Positions 39,594 to 53,352 of a DNA stretch of 64,000 nt are shown here, in pieces; position 1 is the first letter of the stretch; every line of letters starts with the position of its first letter. The notes under the pieces are model-generated. The model searched no databases and was not told the DNA's origin. It worked only from the letters and a program-made list of their open reading frames with translations. A program made the position numbers and the translations under genes. This DNA comes from Anoplolepis gracilipes (Eukaryota > Arthropoda > Insecta > Hymenoptera > Formicidae). The stretch lies in NCBI RefSeq assembly GCF_047496725.1, contig NC_132980.1, positions 9,902,572 to 9,966,571 on the forward strand. Reading direction: 5' to 3'.

Positions 39594-40975
39594 CGCGTGT
39601 GCCATTTACTCCCTTATTTATTATTTTTCGTGCAGACCCCCGCCGATACACACGCGAAACTTTCCCGGTGGATTCCCCGTGGGATCGGTGTCCGTTTCCA
39701 CTGCAAAGTTGCGTCCCCCGAGAACACGACCGGCAGTTTGGTAAAGTCGAGGGACAGGGAAGGTGAATCAACCGACGCGGTGGCATCGAAAAAACTTACG
39801 GAATTACGACGTCGATAACTTGGCGAATTGGCGGGAATAGTTAACGATAATTTTCCTGATTCTTCCGATCGATTCTCCCGCGAGAAGACAATGACGCATA
39901 TCAAAGCCATCGTTCGAAATTATATTTTATAAAAAAAAAGGTTTAAGAAGAAGGAAAGATATCGCGAGACGGTGTAATAACAAAGTGTAATAACGTGTAT
40001 ACTTTTTCACTCAACGCCCCGCGCGAAGCTTTAATCGAATTCCGTTAATTGATTCGCCGGCGAATTAGTATGCTAATTAATTCGCCGACAAATTTCATTG
40101 GAAAGGATCGCGCGGCTACGAATTGCGCAGCGAGTTAACTAGTTCCAATGATGACCGGCGGCACACGATGACACGCGCAAGTTTCGAGTGGTATGCGTGA
40201 CAGACAGTGCACGTCACGTGAGGACAAGAGGGGGAGGATGGAGTATGTGCAGCCGCACTCGCGCCCAAGGGATTGTTCATAAATTATGGACACATTAATT
40301 ATAACGGAGTTTGCGGACGCGAGTGTGTGTTTAGATTGACTTGACGGCGAAATGGGCCGTCGCGTCTATCCCTCTCTCTCCCTTATCCCCTCTCTTTCCA
40401 CCGCACAGTTGTGTTGAATGTTGCCCCGATAGTTAAACAAGGATATGTGTAAAGGACCTATAGCTTAATTAACTAGCCTGCATAAATAACATGTTACCGA
40501 AACGCGGTTAGATTCGCCGATCTAACCCGACTGGCGCAGTTAACGTCTATTGTACCGGGATTGACACGAATACCTGTCTCATGCTTGCCATTTTCGGTCA
40601 ACGCCTCGAGGCATCGAACTCACTGTCGATGTAATATACGTGGTGACGTAATATAAGTTTGCTTCTCTTCTTCGAAAGAGTGAGAAACGTAAAGACGTAA
40701 CGTCATTAAAATGTCAATGTTACTTACATGAAAATGCATTAAGAGAGTACTATTTTTTTTCGATAACTTTTGCAACCGCTTAATAATTTTTCATATTATT
40801 TCCAAACGCTTTTATATGTATGTCGTACGCGAGAAGAAGAGAAAGAAAGCGAGCGTGGGTTAGGGAAAGGTTGAAAATTAGTCTAGCGAGCGTAGTGGTT
40901 TTCATGCAGCTGCACCCAACCCCCCACGAGGTTAGTGAAGCAAGAAAGAAGTGAAGCAAGAAGTATGACACAGAC

Positions 40976-41015
40976 CTCAGAAGTGTTGGCGACATCATTT
41001 GTTGGGCTACTGACC
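40976..41015 (-). other. heph: Alternative 5' splice sites in the RRM1 exon
   Basis: Two phase-0 donors are available: GCG|gtcagt with the exon ending at 41015, and GAG|gtctgt with the exon ending at 40976. The first would end the exon at THSNNA. The second adds the 13 residues VSSPTNDVANTSE. Both join in frame to NSNNQ. The first matches the consensus (gtragt) better; the second gives a linker closer in style to the longer insect linkers. Which is used cannot be told from sequence. Confidence 0.45.
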
Positions 41016-41164
41016 GCGTTGTTAGAATGCGTTTGATCCGTCTTGAGTTCACGGTGATTGCTGAACTGCACGTAGACCGCTCTGCCTCTGAGCTGGGCTA
41101 TGCCGGAAGCGTAATAGGTCACCATGGTCGCGGCAGCATTCTCGTCCGCCATTTCCAGAAATGC
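40976..41164 (-). CDS. heph: PTB/hephaestus internal exon: second half of RRM1 and start of linker
   Basis: This 189-nt, 63-codon exon encodes the C-terminal half of the first RNA recognition motif of a polypyrimidine tract-binding protein. PTB is a mainly nuclear RNA-binding protein that binds CU-rich RNA and controls alternative splicing, translation and mRNA stability. The exon opens with AFLEMADENAAATMV (RRM1 beta-3/RNP1 region), continues through YYASGIAQLRGRAVYVQF (beta-4), and then has the family signature SNHRELKTD. A Ser/Asn/Thr-rich linker ending NTSE follows. The acceptor is ctttttcttttgttgcag, an excellent polypyrimidine tract, so the exon starts in phase 0. The upstream codons (the family has GKNQ here) are not in the window. 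The donor used here is GAG|gtctgt. A second in-frame donor, GCG|gtcagt, sits 39 nt earlier at 41015, so the linker length may vary by 13 residues. Family assignment is certain; the exact 3' border is less so. Confidence 0.95.
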
Positions 41165-43252
41165 CTGCAACAAAAGAAAAAGTTCTTGTCAGTTACGGCG
41201 ATATTTAGACGTCCCACAAAGTAGATCACACATGCTCGAATATAATTCCTTTGCAATAAATGTCGTCGTATTATTTTTAATAAATGTATATATTAATTTT
41301 ATTTCCCCTCCTTCGCTCAATTTTTTCACGACATCGATGTCTCTGACAATAATCATATTCTTACTACACGAAACATGTTTTAATTGTGCGCTTGTTAGGT
41401 CAAACATCAATAGAGAGGGACACATAGATATCTCGGTCTGATTGAAATAAGCTTTTACTACTTGTCGATTTTGGAATCTCGTTAAACAAAATCTCGTATA
41501 CGTTTCGAAATAAAATGAAACATGTTCGAATTGTGCTTACTTTAACGCAAACTAATCTGGGAGAGTTATAATGTTGAGATTCTTTTCTGATTTATGCACG
41601 CAAAAGTAAAATGCATATACGAAGAAAGTAGCAGAAAGCATTTTTATATTTACCTCGGAATACAAGTTGTAATGGAATATCTGAAACTCTTGCTTATATA
41701 GTAAACACGCTCGGAAGACAAAATTCAAGGGAGAGATAAATACTTATGTGTGCAAGAATTTCGTTTTAATTACATCGCGCTGACGAAGAGATGGCAATTG
41801 ATTTTAGGGGGAAAAAAAAAATGGTACGCTTTTTTATTTAAATATCTCTCATCTAAAATATATATTCGTTTCCTTTAAAAAATATATATTTTGTAGAGTA
41901 ATTTCTACATTCGCCTAGTTATATTACGTATCGCAATAATTTATATTGTAACTTTTTCAGAGGTAAAAGTAAACCATATAATGTAAAAAAAAAATTATAT
42001 ATATATTCTTCTCTCCTTCTCTTTTGAAACATCAAGTAGATTTCGCTTAAATTTCCTTTTTCCTTTGAATGTTGATAAAATTAATAATCCCGTATCTCTC
42101 TAAATGTTCTCGTGCGCAGCTCGGCGTAAAGGAAAATTCCCCAAAGACTCGGATCGCCAAGTCGCATCCGCGACAGTCAAGTAGTACGTTTATCGAGGAA
42201 ACTTAATAAAAAGCATTACACCGCGGCGTTCCCCGAGCGGGCGCGCGCTCTATTATCGCGGTCGACGAGTAGGGGGTAAGTTAAATGCACCAAAAGAATG
42301 AGGAAGAAGCATTTCGCTGAGGCAGAAATCGAGCCGGATGTAGAGAAAATTGATTTGGCCGGAAAGGGGGAGAAAGAGGAAGCGCCGAAAAAAAAAAAAA
42401 AAAAAAACAAATTAATAAAACGTCGCGCGTTATTAATAATCGTCTCGAAGAGGTTCGCGATAACTGCATTTTCAAACAGCTCTCATAATCTACAAGTAAA
42501 GAGATAAGCAAAGGGGATGAAAAGCGAAGGACAGAGCGATGGAGAATGTTTATGTATACGAATCGCGAATTACATTTTCGTCGCATCGTCGAGCCTTCCG
42601 TCTCTCATCCCTTTCCGTTTCCCCTCTTCTTCCTTTCTATCACTCGTACTTCCTTTTCTTACTTGCGATCCATTTTCAATTCAATATCGATGCATTCGCA
42701 ACGCTAGCTCGTTTCTACCACGCTTTCGTGCGTTTTTTCTCTTTCTTTCGTGTCCGGTACCTCGGCTTTTCATGTCGATATCGATATTACTTAAATCCTC
42801 ATCGTGTCTCCACCGTCTTGGTCGGAGATGAGAGACATGGCTGGTATTGAAAATGCGAATGATAGTTTCTTATATACAAAAGTGCGAGTCTCTCCTTCGT
42901 TGATCGATTGTGAATAACTTGGCGAGTCAGCTGGATTTGTCGTTATTGTGCGAAAGTCAAGTACTATGAAAATGAAGTAAAGCGCATCTTATTACACTTC
43001 TTATTATGCGTTTAATTTGATAACTCTCAAAATTTTAGAATATCGAGAAATTATAATTTTATATTACGAATAAAGTATCTTTCGTTGATATTGATGAATT
43101 TGCTTTATACCTTCATTCGCAGATTTGTAACAAGTTTTCTGCGTTGAATAATACAATATTATCGTGAATACATTGTTACATGTTGATTGGATAGTTCTTA
43201 CAATATTTAATTCATATAATTTGTATCCTGTAAATCGGCTGTGTTTGAGTTG

Positions 43253-43255
<3 letters not shown>

Positions 43256-43302
<47 letters not shown>
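43256..43302. repeat. (TA)n microsatellite
   Basis: About 23 TA units. Confidence 0.97.
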
Positions 43303-43307
<5 letters not shown>

Positions 43308-44114
43308 TCTAGTTAATAAACGAAAATTAATAAAGGAGAGAGAACAAAGAGACGTAACAATTTAATTTGTGCTATGTCTGAAAATTACGAGGTTAAGACA
43401 CCGTGATAATATTGTAGAATAAAATGAATATCCCTTATGCAAACATGAGCAAATGTGACACCGGTAATAATTTCGAATTTCGCGTGGAGAGAAATTAGAT
43501 GAAAGTTAAAATAAAAATGAGAATAAAATTCTCAGGAGAAATGTTTGTGATATATTTATATAACATTGTAAGGGAGTCCTGTAATTTACAAATTTCAAAT
43601 GTTTACCAGTCAGTCTTTTGTCGCAAAATGAACTAAAAGGACGAGAATTATTGCGACGTTATGCTAGCTGCATTATTTCGAATTTACTTGGTCGACGCAT
43701 TTTGGATTTGGACGCTGGCACTTACGCTAATTACGGCACATGCACCGGACAAATTAATTAATTGTAAACGCACAACTGAAACACCAAGCAAACAACGCTA
43801 TTACTTCACGCGGTATTTGTATTTACTTCAACGAACTATCCTTTGTAACCGCAGACTATGATCCGCGGCTGATATAATCTTTCAATTAGTGAGAAAGCAA
43901 TTTGTTAATGTGGCGGATGCGCGGCTGTAATTCACAATGCGTAAACAATATGTATACTTATATATGTATCCGCAAACAAATTATCTTGACATATTTAACC
44001 TTTCGTTATGGGATATTTGAGACTGAAAGTGCTCATTATCTACATGACAGCGACACTTTATATAAACTATAGTAAAAAAAGTGCAAAAATAAATGCAGTA
44101 AATTGAATGTAACG

Positions 44115-44115
44115 T

Positions 44116-44163
<48 letters not shown>
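44115..44163. repeat. Compound (CA)n(TA)n microsatellite
   Basis: About 12 CA units are followed by about 13 TA units. Confidence 0.97.
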
Positions 44164-44754
44164 GTATTCTCCGCAACTGAACTGTCGAGGGTGTATATGT
44201 ACACTATTCATAGCGAAAAAAGTTAACTAAATCAGAACGATAAAATAAACATTTTAAGAACGCGCATAATACAGATATAAAATTGTTTTTGAATTGTTAT
44301 GAAAACAGAGTATAATTTATTTAGTAGCTCATTGTATTATTTATTTGTTTATCTTATCCACGAAAATCATTTATGTGTGTAAATGCGATGTAGAATGCAA
44401 TCTAAAAACATGCAAACATTTTACTTTACATCAGGCCAGCGACCTAGTTTTTATTCATGTATTAGAGATCGAAAATATATTTGTGAACGAGCCACGAATG
44501 TTCGAAAAATATTGACAAAGCGACGAGATTCGGTATTGATAAAACCATTGAGGAAAATAAAATTTTTCACTAGTAAATTCAAAAGAGAAATAAGAACAGT
44601 GTTACCTTTCTCTCTCGCACTCGACGTAAAACACGCAATTCGGATCGAGACCTTTTCAAATCGCTGTTGTAAGAATACGACGCGTGTCATTTTTACATTC
44701 ACCATGAATTGAATTCGTCAACAAGAATACAAATCAGTTATGAAATTTTAGATC

Positions 44755-44781
44755 TGTGTGTGTGTGTGTGTGTGTGTGTGT
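44755..44781. repeat. (TG)n microsatellite
   Basis: About 13 TG units. Confidence 0.95.
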
Positions 44782-45112
44782 TGCAAAAATGTATATTATA
44801 CGACAAAGCGATTTCGTCGAATTTGCCGAAGGACAAACATTCGTGATCTACTATAATTTTCCGATGACTGTTAAATCAGTATTCGGGATGAAAACGTTAC
44901 GGAACGGCCTCGGGAGAAGAGGCAATGGCGATTGGAATGAGAGACGGGCAATGCGAGTAAAAAAAAAAAAAAAAAAAAAAAAGAAATGTACGCAATTCGT
45001 CGACGGAAATCGAGTTAGTCGGGACGAACGATCATTTATTCGCATTTCGCACGAGAGGTCGTCATTTCGCGCAATGGCCGCGCGGTTTGCGGGACACATA
45101 GGACTGTAGAAC

Positions 45113-45143
45113 GTACATACATACGTACATACATACGTACAAA
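45113..45143. repeat. Tandem ACATACGT-type array
   Basis: Repeats of acatac and gtac alternate over about 30 bases. Confidence 0.85.
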
Positions 45144-46015
45144 CGAACGGTCGGCGCAAGTGCGAATAATACCGCGGCTGGACCGAACCCGGATTTAACG
45201 GCGTTAACTCCGTTTCCCAGCGCTAATGACGCATAGAGCTGCGCAATTGGGTTTCCGTGCGAATGGGACGAAAATTCTCCGCGCGCTAGATCTGTTGAAT
45301 CCAGGATCTGATCTACCCTTATGTCATGCGCGCGCGCGTGCGGTTGATCGCTTTGACGATTAAACGGCCGCGATTTTCGGCACAATGATTCATTCAGGCG
45401 CCTCACAATGCTCATTCGTCGAGCGCGATCGTGGCAGCTGGATTAGAGTAGCGAATGAAAAAGAACGATGTAATCACGCCAATCAAAGTGATCAATCGAA
45501 ATAAAAAAAGTGACATATAGAAATATTGGACGAATTAATTTTAACTTTAATTGCTAGAATTTTTGCAGCTTTTTTACAACTAAAATTTAATGGCATAAAT
45601 TCGTATAAAAGAAACAATTACTTTTATTGTGTACATGTTGTTAAATGAGCGAGTGTGTTTTACACCGAGTGTCTACTCAAATCTTGTAAAAAAATTCCTT
45701 AATAACCCCCTGATTTTCTTAAGATATTTTTTTCAAAATTTCAAGTAAAGAGAATTCATAATCTTCAAGATTTTTTACAACACTTTATACATATATAATT
45801 AGATCGCTTGAAACGCCAACCGTATAAATCCCGAGATTGAGACACTGATATTTCAATAGTTCTATCGACTTTAATGAGATTTCGTTTCAGTCTGTAATTA
45901 CTTTTAATTTCCAGAGAGGGTTCTAAAATAGGCATAAAAATTATTAGAATATTTATTAAATAAATCAGATAGAGAGAGAGAGAAAATGCTAGTATAACAA
46001 AATTTTATTTACGTG

Positions 46016-46376
46016 TCCAGCGTCTTAGACGCGATTTAATTTTTATAATTCTTTATAATTTAATATATCATTAATATTCTGTATATTTAATGTATAATAT
46101 TTAATATATAATTGATATTCTAATAATTTTTACGCATAGAACTTTTTGTAAAACTATTGCAGGACTCTCAAGCACTTAAAATTTGACAAGAAATGTTAAA
46201 AAAATCGTCAGCGTAAAGTTGGCATCTCAGTTTGTCCCGAGCTATTTTTATTGAATAGCTAAAGCTATTTATTAAATCTATATCAAAAATTTTTAAACTA
46301 CTAAAAATAAAACCAAAGCTCTCAATAATTAATAAGTTTCCACAAAGTGAGACATCACCTTCACACACACCTAAAA
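46016..46376. repeat. Diverged dispersed repeat, copy A
   Basis: It aligns in direct orientation with 47892-48186. Shared features are agacgcgatttaat/ggacgatttaat, tattctaataatttttacgcata, actattgcagga/actattgtaaaa, caagcacttaaaat and ctaaaaataaaa. Its second half is bracketed by ggcatctcagttt and an inverse-like gtgagacatcacc, suggesting a fold-back element. Copy A carries an extra AT-rich 60 bp or so. Confidence 0.6.
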
Positions 46377-47891
46377 TAAAATAAAAATTGTATTGTATTA
46401 AATATGCTATGCCATAATCGCGATAAAAAAAAATTAATTCCATGAATAAATTACCTCACACGTAATAAATTGCACAATATTCGATACATATTATATTGAT
46501 GTATAAAATCTATGTCGGACCGGTATCTTCCCGCTTACGTATCGTCGCACGAATGATAAAAAATCACCACGTACAATGCGTTATATACATACAAAAAAAT
46601 TCGGTGTTCCTTTTTGCAGATTAATAGATATATATAGTAAAACGAACGTCTATTTTTCAATTCGGCATTCCCGACATTCGTTCGTGCGCGATGCTAACTC
46701 TCCTCCCCGCAATCCAAATCACTGTTTCCGATGAATTCGCAATTGTTAGACATGTCCCTTGATATTCAAGGATATCCATCGACACTCGGATTACTTCTCG
46801 AAATGTCATAGAAATCGCCTCGACTTCTGCTCCGCGGATACTGCGATGTGCGACGTGTGACGTGTGACGTACACTTAAAAAAATATTTTGCTAACGTAGA
46901 GAGATTTCTAGATGTTACAATTAAAACTGATTGCTACTTTTTGTATCTGCTAGAATTTTGTCACATAGAATTTATAGCAGCAATATTCTAGCAATACCTC
47001 TAGAAAATTTAGATCCCATTGCCAAATATTAATCACAAATATAATTGTCCTTAACAAGATAGACACCACAGAAAAATTTTCTGTCTAAATTATACTAATA
47101 GTACGGATATAAATTCCGTCTCTGTCATTTCAATTGATTAAGTACAAAATGTATCATGCGGTATCACAGTATTTGCTAATCATTCATCTACTTCGGTTAA
47201 TTTTTCGCACCCAGAACACTTTTATTATAATTGCAAGACTATTTTTTTTAGTTTACTGTGTACCACGACTGTGCCACGCACATACCACAGCTGACCTTAG
47301 TAACGTGTGAAGGATAGCTCGTATCTGATATCATTACGCGTGCGTGACAGGCACGACTGTGTTGCATGTTGCACCCGATTATTTTCGAAAATCATCCGCG
47401 ATGTTTTTTACTCGTAAAATTCCCCGTTAAATTCTCTGTATTCTTTGCTCCGCGACGAAATAATATAATAGCAATTTTTCTCTACAGGAAAATATGGAAT
47501 ATAATATTTGTAATATTCGTGGAATACATTAATATACATACGTATACAAGAAATCATGCGCAATATTTTTATTCAATATTATTATATGTATATATAAATA
47601 TTATATATAAGTACTATGTTTTAAAGGATTATTGCAATTCAAATATTTAAATATTTTGATGTACAAACATATAATCATTAACGAGCAATAGAACTTAATA
47701 TCTTTACACATGAATTTATGCATATATTGGAATACATACATTTCCCATATATGTATATACAAAATATATAAATGTATTGATATGTGCATAAATCCATTTG
47801 TAAAAGCATTAATTATGCTATCTGTAAACATGCACAATTAATTTATTACATGTAGACGAGGAAAGATACAAATGTCTCACCTTGGTACTTA

Positions 47892-48186
47892 TACGTCCTG
47901 CATCTCGGACGATTTAATTTGTTTAATTAATATTCTAATAATTTTTATGCATAAAACTTTTTATAGAACTATTGTAAAATTTTCAAGCGCTTAAAATCTG
48001 ATAAAAAATGTTTAAAAAAATTGTTAACAGACAAAATAAACAGCGTGAACTTGGCGTCTGTCATTTTTTTTTATTTAATAGCCAGAACAGTTTATTTAAT
48101 TTATCAAGAATTTTAAAACTATTAAAAATAAAAATACTCAACAATTAATGAGTTGTCACGAGATGAGACGCCAGTTTCACACACGG
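47892..48186. repeat. Diverged dispersed repeat, copy B
   Basis: This is the partner of the repeat at 46016-46376. The inverted arms are clearer here: aacttggcgtctgtcat near 48047 pairs with gatgagacgccagttt near 48161-48176, with an AT-rich loop of about 100 bp between. It has no ORF. The family is not recognised. Confidence 0.6.
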
Positions 48187-51100
48187 TTGACTATTTATAA
48201 TATGAGAACAACGTATATATATATCAAAAAGAGAATTTTCGAAAAAATTTTCTGATTTCCAATAAAATTCCATGAGACTGATTTCTCGAGATACAAAAAA
48301 ATTCCTGATAATTTTAGGTTTTTATGTTTTTCCAGGGAATAGACCTTGTTTATCGTACATGTGTATAATATTTAATGCTATAATTCGCGAACGATTTGCA
48401 CAGCTGTTTCTCGACAACACAATGGATAAAAGACTTCCTGTTACAAAACTATAGTTAAATTCAACGCGTCGATAATTATCGAGCAAACGGTTACACCGTT
48501 ACGGTCGACCGCTGTATTTTACAAAGCACCGAAGCATGTACCGACAATTTTCTACACGCGGCGTGTATTCCCTCCACTATTTTTTTCCCATTCAGTTTTC
48601 GCGCGCCGTACAAAACCCAAATGAGTGCATTCTTTGTTGACGGGCTCGCATATACGTTTTCGCTGCCGGACGTTCCGCGTTGTTTGCCATTTTATCGTGA
48701 CATTTCGAAAGCGTTTCGGATTTCATAGACTATCCGGAAAACGTTTTCCCCGACCATTTGTAATCATTCATCGCCGCTCACTCCGCGTCATACGCTGCAT
48801 TTGATTATGATCGAGAGTGCTATACTTTTCGCGAGTGGCGGATTTCAAGTCTATTAAATAAATATAATTCTGCGCCAATGTTGGCGTTACATCCCTTGTC
48901 GCTGGCGTTTATCCATCAATCATCCTAATTTGAATTATACTTTATCGCATGAATATTTACTTATCGATTATCGCACAAAGAATTTTGATTAATTTCAAAA
49001 ATTGACTATTGTATCAGGCAACAGGATTAAAGAAAAAAAAATTTTTTAAACGCACGAAAAACACAGTAACATGAAAACTCTAGAATAAGGGTGATGCAAT
49101 GACAGAACTTTTGTTCTTTTTTTTTTTTTTTTTTATTCACAAAGTACGACGTTAGTGTTATATTTTTTTACTGACAAACAACAATGTTATGGTTTAATAT
49201 TAAAATTATATCTTTAATTAATTATAATTGTATTTATTTAAACGTTATTATTTTATCTAATATTAATTTAAACGTATTCAATATATATGTGTGATTCTCT
49301 CTCTTCATTCTGTCTCTCCTTCATCAAGATCGAATTAGATCGACAATCCTAGGACAAACATATTTCGGGGCGCGGTGACACGTGATATCTAGACACCCCT
49401 TTTCGTATCCTTCGCTTCGAGCCAGCTTTTCCCCGATCTTCACCTTTTGTGATCCCGGATTATCCGTGGCAGTCCTTCTCTGGCCACGAGGTTTCTAACA
49501 TTTTGCCGTCGAAGAACCGCGGTGTTCGCCTCTATGTCAGCCATAAAAGACATTATTGAATCGAATACTCGCACTCCGCCATAAATACCCACCTCTCAAT
49601 GTATTTCGCGAATGCGTATGAGTCATGTATATGTGTGTGTATAGATGTGTTTGTGTGTTGTAGGAAAAGAGATCCCGCGGTATGGCATCCGAGGTTCCGA
49701 TATAGATCGAAAAGGGTCGTGCGCCCTCGTTCAAAAATCGACTCTTGAAAGAAAAAGGTCACCTTTGCGCCTTCTCTTTTCGTCCTTCCGCTACGTCATT
49801 CAACTTCGCTTGCCAGACTCCACCGAAATTTATTCGCATGCAGTAAATAAGTCCGTTCAAGTTCGCGAATTCCCGCGAGTGTACTTTTTTTATCGGCACG
49901 TATCGTATTTCGAAGACTTTCGGAGAAGGGAAAATATAGTTCTACGAAAAATCCGATAATCGCGGTTTTTGACATTAGAGATTATTGTCATCCAGTCTCC
50001 CGAGTCTGTCATGTTTTCGGCAGAAAATATGCGCAAGCATGAAAAATGAAGAGAGAAAGAGAAATCGATAGATACATACATATACGCTATATCCCCAAGA
50101 TAGCATTGAATCTCGTCATTTATAATTGATGATTTCATCTAGTTTGTAGTCGTAATATTTAAAATAAAAACATGGCAAAAAAAAAAAAAAAAAAAAACTA
50201 ATGTCTAATTGAATTTTCATTAGAAGAGAGCCAAATTTATGGTTGAAAAAGATGATAGAAATAGACATTCTGTCATTGGATTGTTATTATCACGGATAGA
50301 AATGGAAATTTTGTTACCACTGAGTTTAACCGTTACAAGTCGTCCGCCAAGTTTCACGGTGCAGAAAGCGGCAGGGAAAAGGGGTTGTGCGATAGGAAGA
50401 TTGAGCGGGAGAAAGAGCGAGAAATAGAGGCTGCAGGATATATTTTAGCGGGATGAGAAAACGGAGTATAAGGAGTTATTTCTGATTTAAATAAACTCTG
50501 CTTCTCTCCGTCTCCACCCTCCAATCTCGTCTCCGTCAACGTTCCGACAGATTCGAACATTCCGACTCGAGGACTCGCGCGCGATGCCCCGGGGTGGTTT
50601 CGCCTTCGAGCGCGAGGGATGGAGAACATGAATGTAATTTATCTGAGCTCCAAGGGATGCGAAACGAGTCTTCCTATGGCTAAAATTACGTTTCAACTCG
50701 TCCACTGTCTCCTTTTATCCCTTCCCCTTCTGAACTGTTTAAGAAAGAAGAGAGAGAAAAGGGGAAATGCGGATCAACTTTGGGCCCGCGGAGGAAGAGG
50801 GGGAGGGAGTGAAAGGAGTGATTGTTAAAGTACGCCGCTTCGGTGAATCAAAGAAATATTATATCATTAATACAGACCCCAGGGTGCAATGGAGCCGTTG
50901 GAGATGTCTACGTGGAGCGCGCCCTCTTTCTCACCCCCTTCTGTCGATTTTCCAACCATCCGGAGAAGCGAACCATCCTCTCCCTCTTTTATGTGGAAAC
51001 TACCCCCGTTCCTTTCCTCGCTGCCCTCGTCTAACTTTCTCCTCTGCCCTCCCCCGAGCCTTTCAGCCGCGCGCCAGGGGTACCTCAGGAATATATATCT

Positions 51101-52495
51101 TGATAATTTGACGCGCCTTATATACCGGGAGTAACTATTGTTTACGGCTTATAGGTTTGTTGGGATCGCGAGCGCGAACGACTAAGTAAAGAATGCACGG
51201 TCGCGAGAGCGCGTGCGTGAAATTTTTACGATTCTTTCGACACAGCCGTCGCCACCCCCGCCGTGTATCCGACCGATTTTTATGGTTTCTTTCTACCCCG
51301 TACTCTCCATAAAAATATGCGTCCAGCGTATATCAATATTTCCCGACTAGAAATCGTTAGCCTCTTCTTGTGCCTCCCCTCTCTGCACATCCACAACGCG
51401 GTGATATGTTACGTTCACGTCTTTGACATAAATCAAACGTTTCCGTGATTAAATTAGATTTCACTAGGTATTTGTTGCATATCTCAATTTGCACTGTCAT
51501 TTTTACTTACGTTAGATTAATGATTCACATTTTTCTCAAAATATTTTCTTCTGTTCGATTGTAATTTTATTAATTAGAAAAATTATGTATATTGCAGAAT
51601 TAACTGTATTTTTTTGAGCTCGCCTTTTTAAGTGAAATTATTCATATCACAAGATTGATTCAAGAAATTTCTACGGAAAATGATGTTAATATTACAAGAT
51701 CCGCTTTCAAAAAACCGTTAAAAATTCTGGTACAAAATTAATGTTATCATTAATTAAAATCAATATTTATTAAATTATATGTTTATCCATTATCCATAAA
51801 AGACGAATGTTAAGGGGAAAAAATGTTAATAAATTTCTTACCTGATAATTATACGGTAAAATATTAATTTTTTAATAATTAATTTTTTATGTCCCTATAA
51901 CACACAAAATACATCAAGGTTCTTTTCAAACATCACGTCGCGATTCTAATGATTTCATATAATCGACTATTCAGGATCGCTTCAATTTTCCGATTTTATA
52001 AAAAGAACATACAAGGCATTGATAAACGCGCGAGTAAGAGTTAAAAGCGTCGGAGTTCATTTTAACGATGACATTGCGACTTTGATTCTATCATTTATCG
52101 CGCCTGTCGAAATATATGTTCCTCTCGTGACGATGCTATATTTTCCAGTATCCAAGTTTGAGTCGTCGATACACGACATGTCTCTGAAGTGGCGCACTTT
52201 CTTCATAGATATTGAAAGCCAAACACGAGGGAAGGAATAGCGCAGGACATCTCCGATACATCCTACATAAAACCGATGTAAGGGATCGCTCTCATCTCAT
52301 TCAACGACGCGTTTTTATCCCGCGAAATTGAAATTGGCGCATTGAAGGTGCCCCGAATCATGACTGGCCGTCGTTATACGTGACAAAGCTTGGAAACTCC
52401 GACAGACATTTTCGTCGTAAAAAGGTAATCGTGATGATCGAACCTTCGACGGAACAAACGAACGCCAAAATAGAATGCCACGGATGTATGTATGG

Positions 52496-52496
52496 G

Positions 52497-52533
<37 letters not shown>
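52496..52533. repeat. Compound (TA)n(TG)n microsatellite
   Basis: About 12 TA units are followed by about seven TG units. Confidence 0.95.
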
Positions 52534-53328
52534 CTGAAAAGAGCCCTGGAAAATTAATCTCCAACCATTAGTCATGCAGCTACTATAAAGGTCAATTTCG
52601 ACCTGTAATAAATACGGCGGTATTTTGTATTATGATTTATAAATAAATTTTTTTTATATTAATGTAGAGCTTAAAAGAGGCACACATATTCCAGTTTTAT
52701 TTCAATTTCTTCAAAAATTGACGTTAAAAATAATCCCTATAAAAGCAGCAATAACAATGGAGAGATGCCACATAAAAAAAAAAAAAAAAAAAAAAGGCAA
52801 CGCGAATCTCTTGGTCCCGCGATCGCGAGAGCAACGTTTCGCTGTCGTTTATTTTCCTTTATAAAACCTGACATTTTTCCGACGAGATCGAGTGGAGCAA
52901 TACCTTTTCTCTCGATTAGCTTTTCCCTTTTCCTCGAGCCCGCAGCGCGAACAAAAGCGACGCAAAAAGCGGCGATCGCGGAATAAACGTCACTCGACGG
53001 TACATAAAATTCCGTATACAACGGCCGATTTTTGAGAATCGTAAAAAAAAAAAAAAAAAAAACAAGAAAAAATAAAACGGAGAGATGTTCCTCCGCGTTT
53101 CGCAAATCACCGCGTATGGACGTCCATCATCGTGCCCGATCTATTCCTGCGTGTCCTGCGTTTGTTTCCCCTCCTCTTATCTCTCTTTTTTCCGATTTTT
53201 TTTTTTTTTCGATCGACGCGTTACGTCGTTCGCAGATCCGATTTTGCCTAAAAATTAATAAGCACCCTCTGAATAAGCGGATTATATCGGTTCGGAATTA
53301 AAGCTCGCGTTTCCGACGAGCCAGGTGC

Positions 53329-53352
53329 ACGCACGACACGACACGACACGAC
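53329..53352. repeat. (CGACA)n pentamer array
   Basis: About four cgaca units in tandem. Confidence 0.85.

Larger units (their letters stand above)
21272..40975 (-). other. heph: 19.7-kb intron of heph between RRM1 and RRM2-start exons
   Basis: The borders are GAG|gtctgt and gttgcag|AAC. It contains two candidate cassette exons (33915-33827 and 32969-32840), two MITE copies (33351-33631 and 34931-35230), a 243-bp tandem duplication (29575-30063), long (GA)n/(CT)n arrays, an (AAGC)/(GAGC) tetranucleotide array, and a GGC/GAC trinucleotide array at 39.5 kb. Apart from these I see no supported gene. The open frames longer than 100 codons in it are low-complexity or unrecognised. Confidence 0.85.

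Noticed and set aside
39392..39910. Several 98-124 codon ORFs rich in Gly, Ala, Thr, Ser or Pro.
   Set aside because: They are six-frame translations of the GGC/GAC array in an intron, with no splice or family support.
41654..41680. A 27-nt phase-neutral microexon (IFHYNLYSE) between gtttcag and gtaaat, just upstream of the RRM1 exon.
   Set aside because: It would break RRM1 between beta-2 and beta-3, the acceptor has no pyrimidine tract, and a pair this short arises easily by chance.
45640..45800. An AT-rich segment (gtgtctactcaaatcttgtaaaa) resembling a MITE end.
   Set aside because: The inverted match (agattttttacaacac) is short and no second copy was found in the window.
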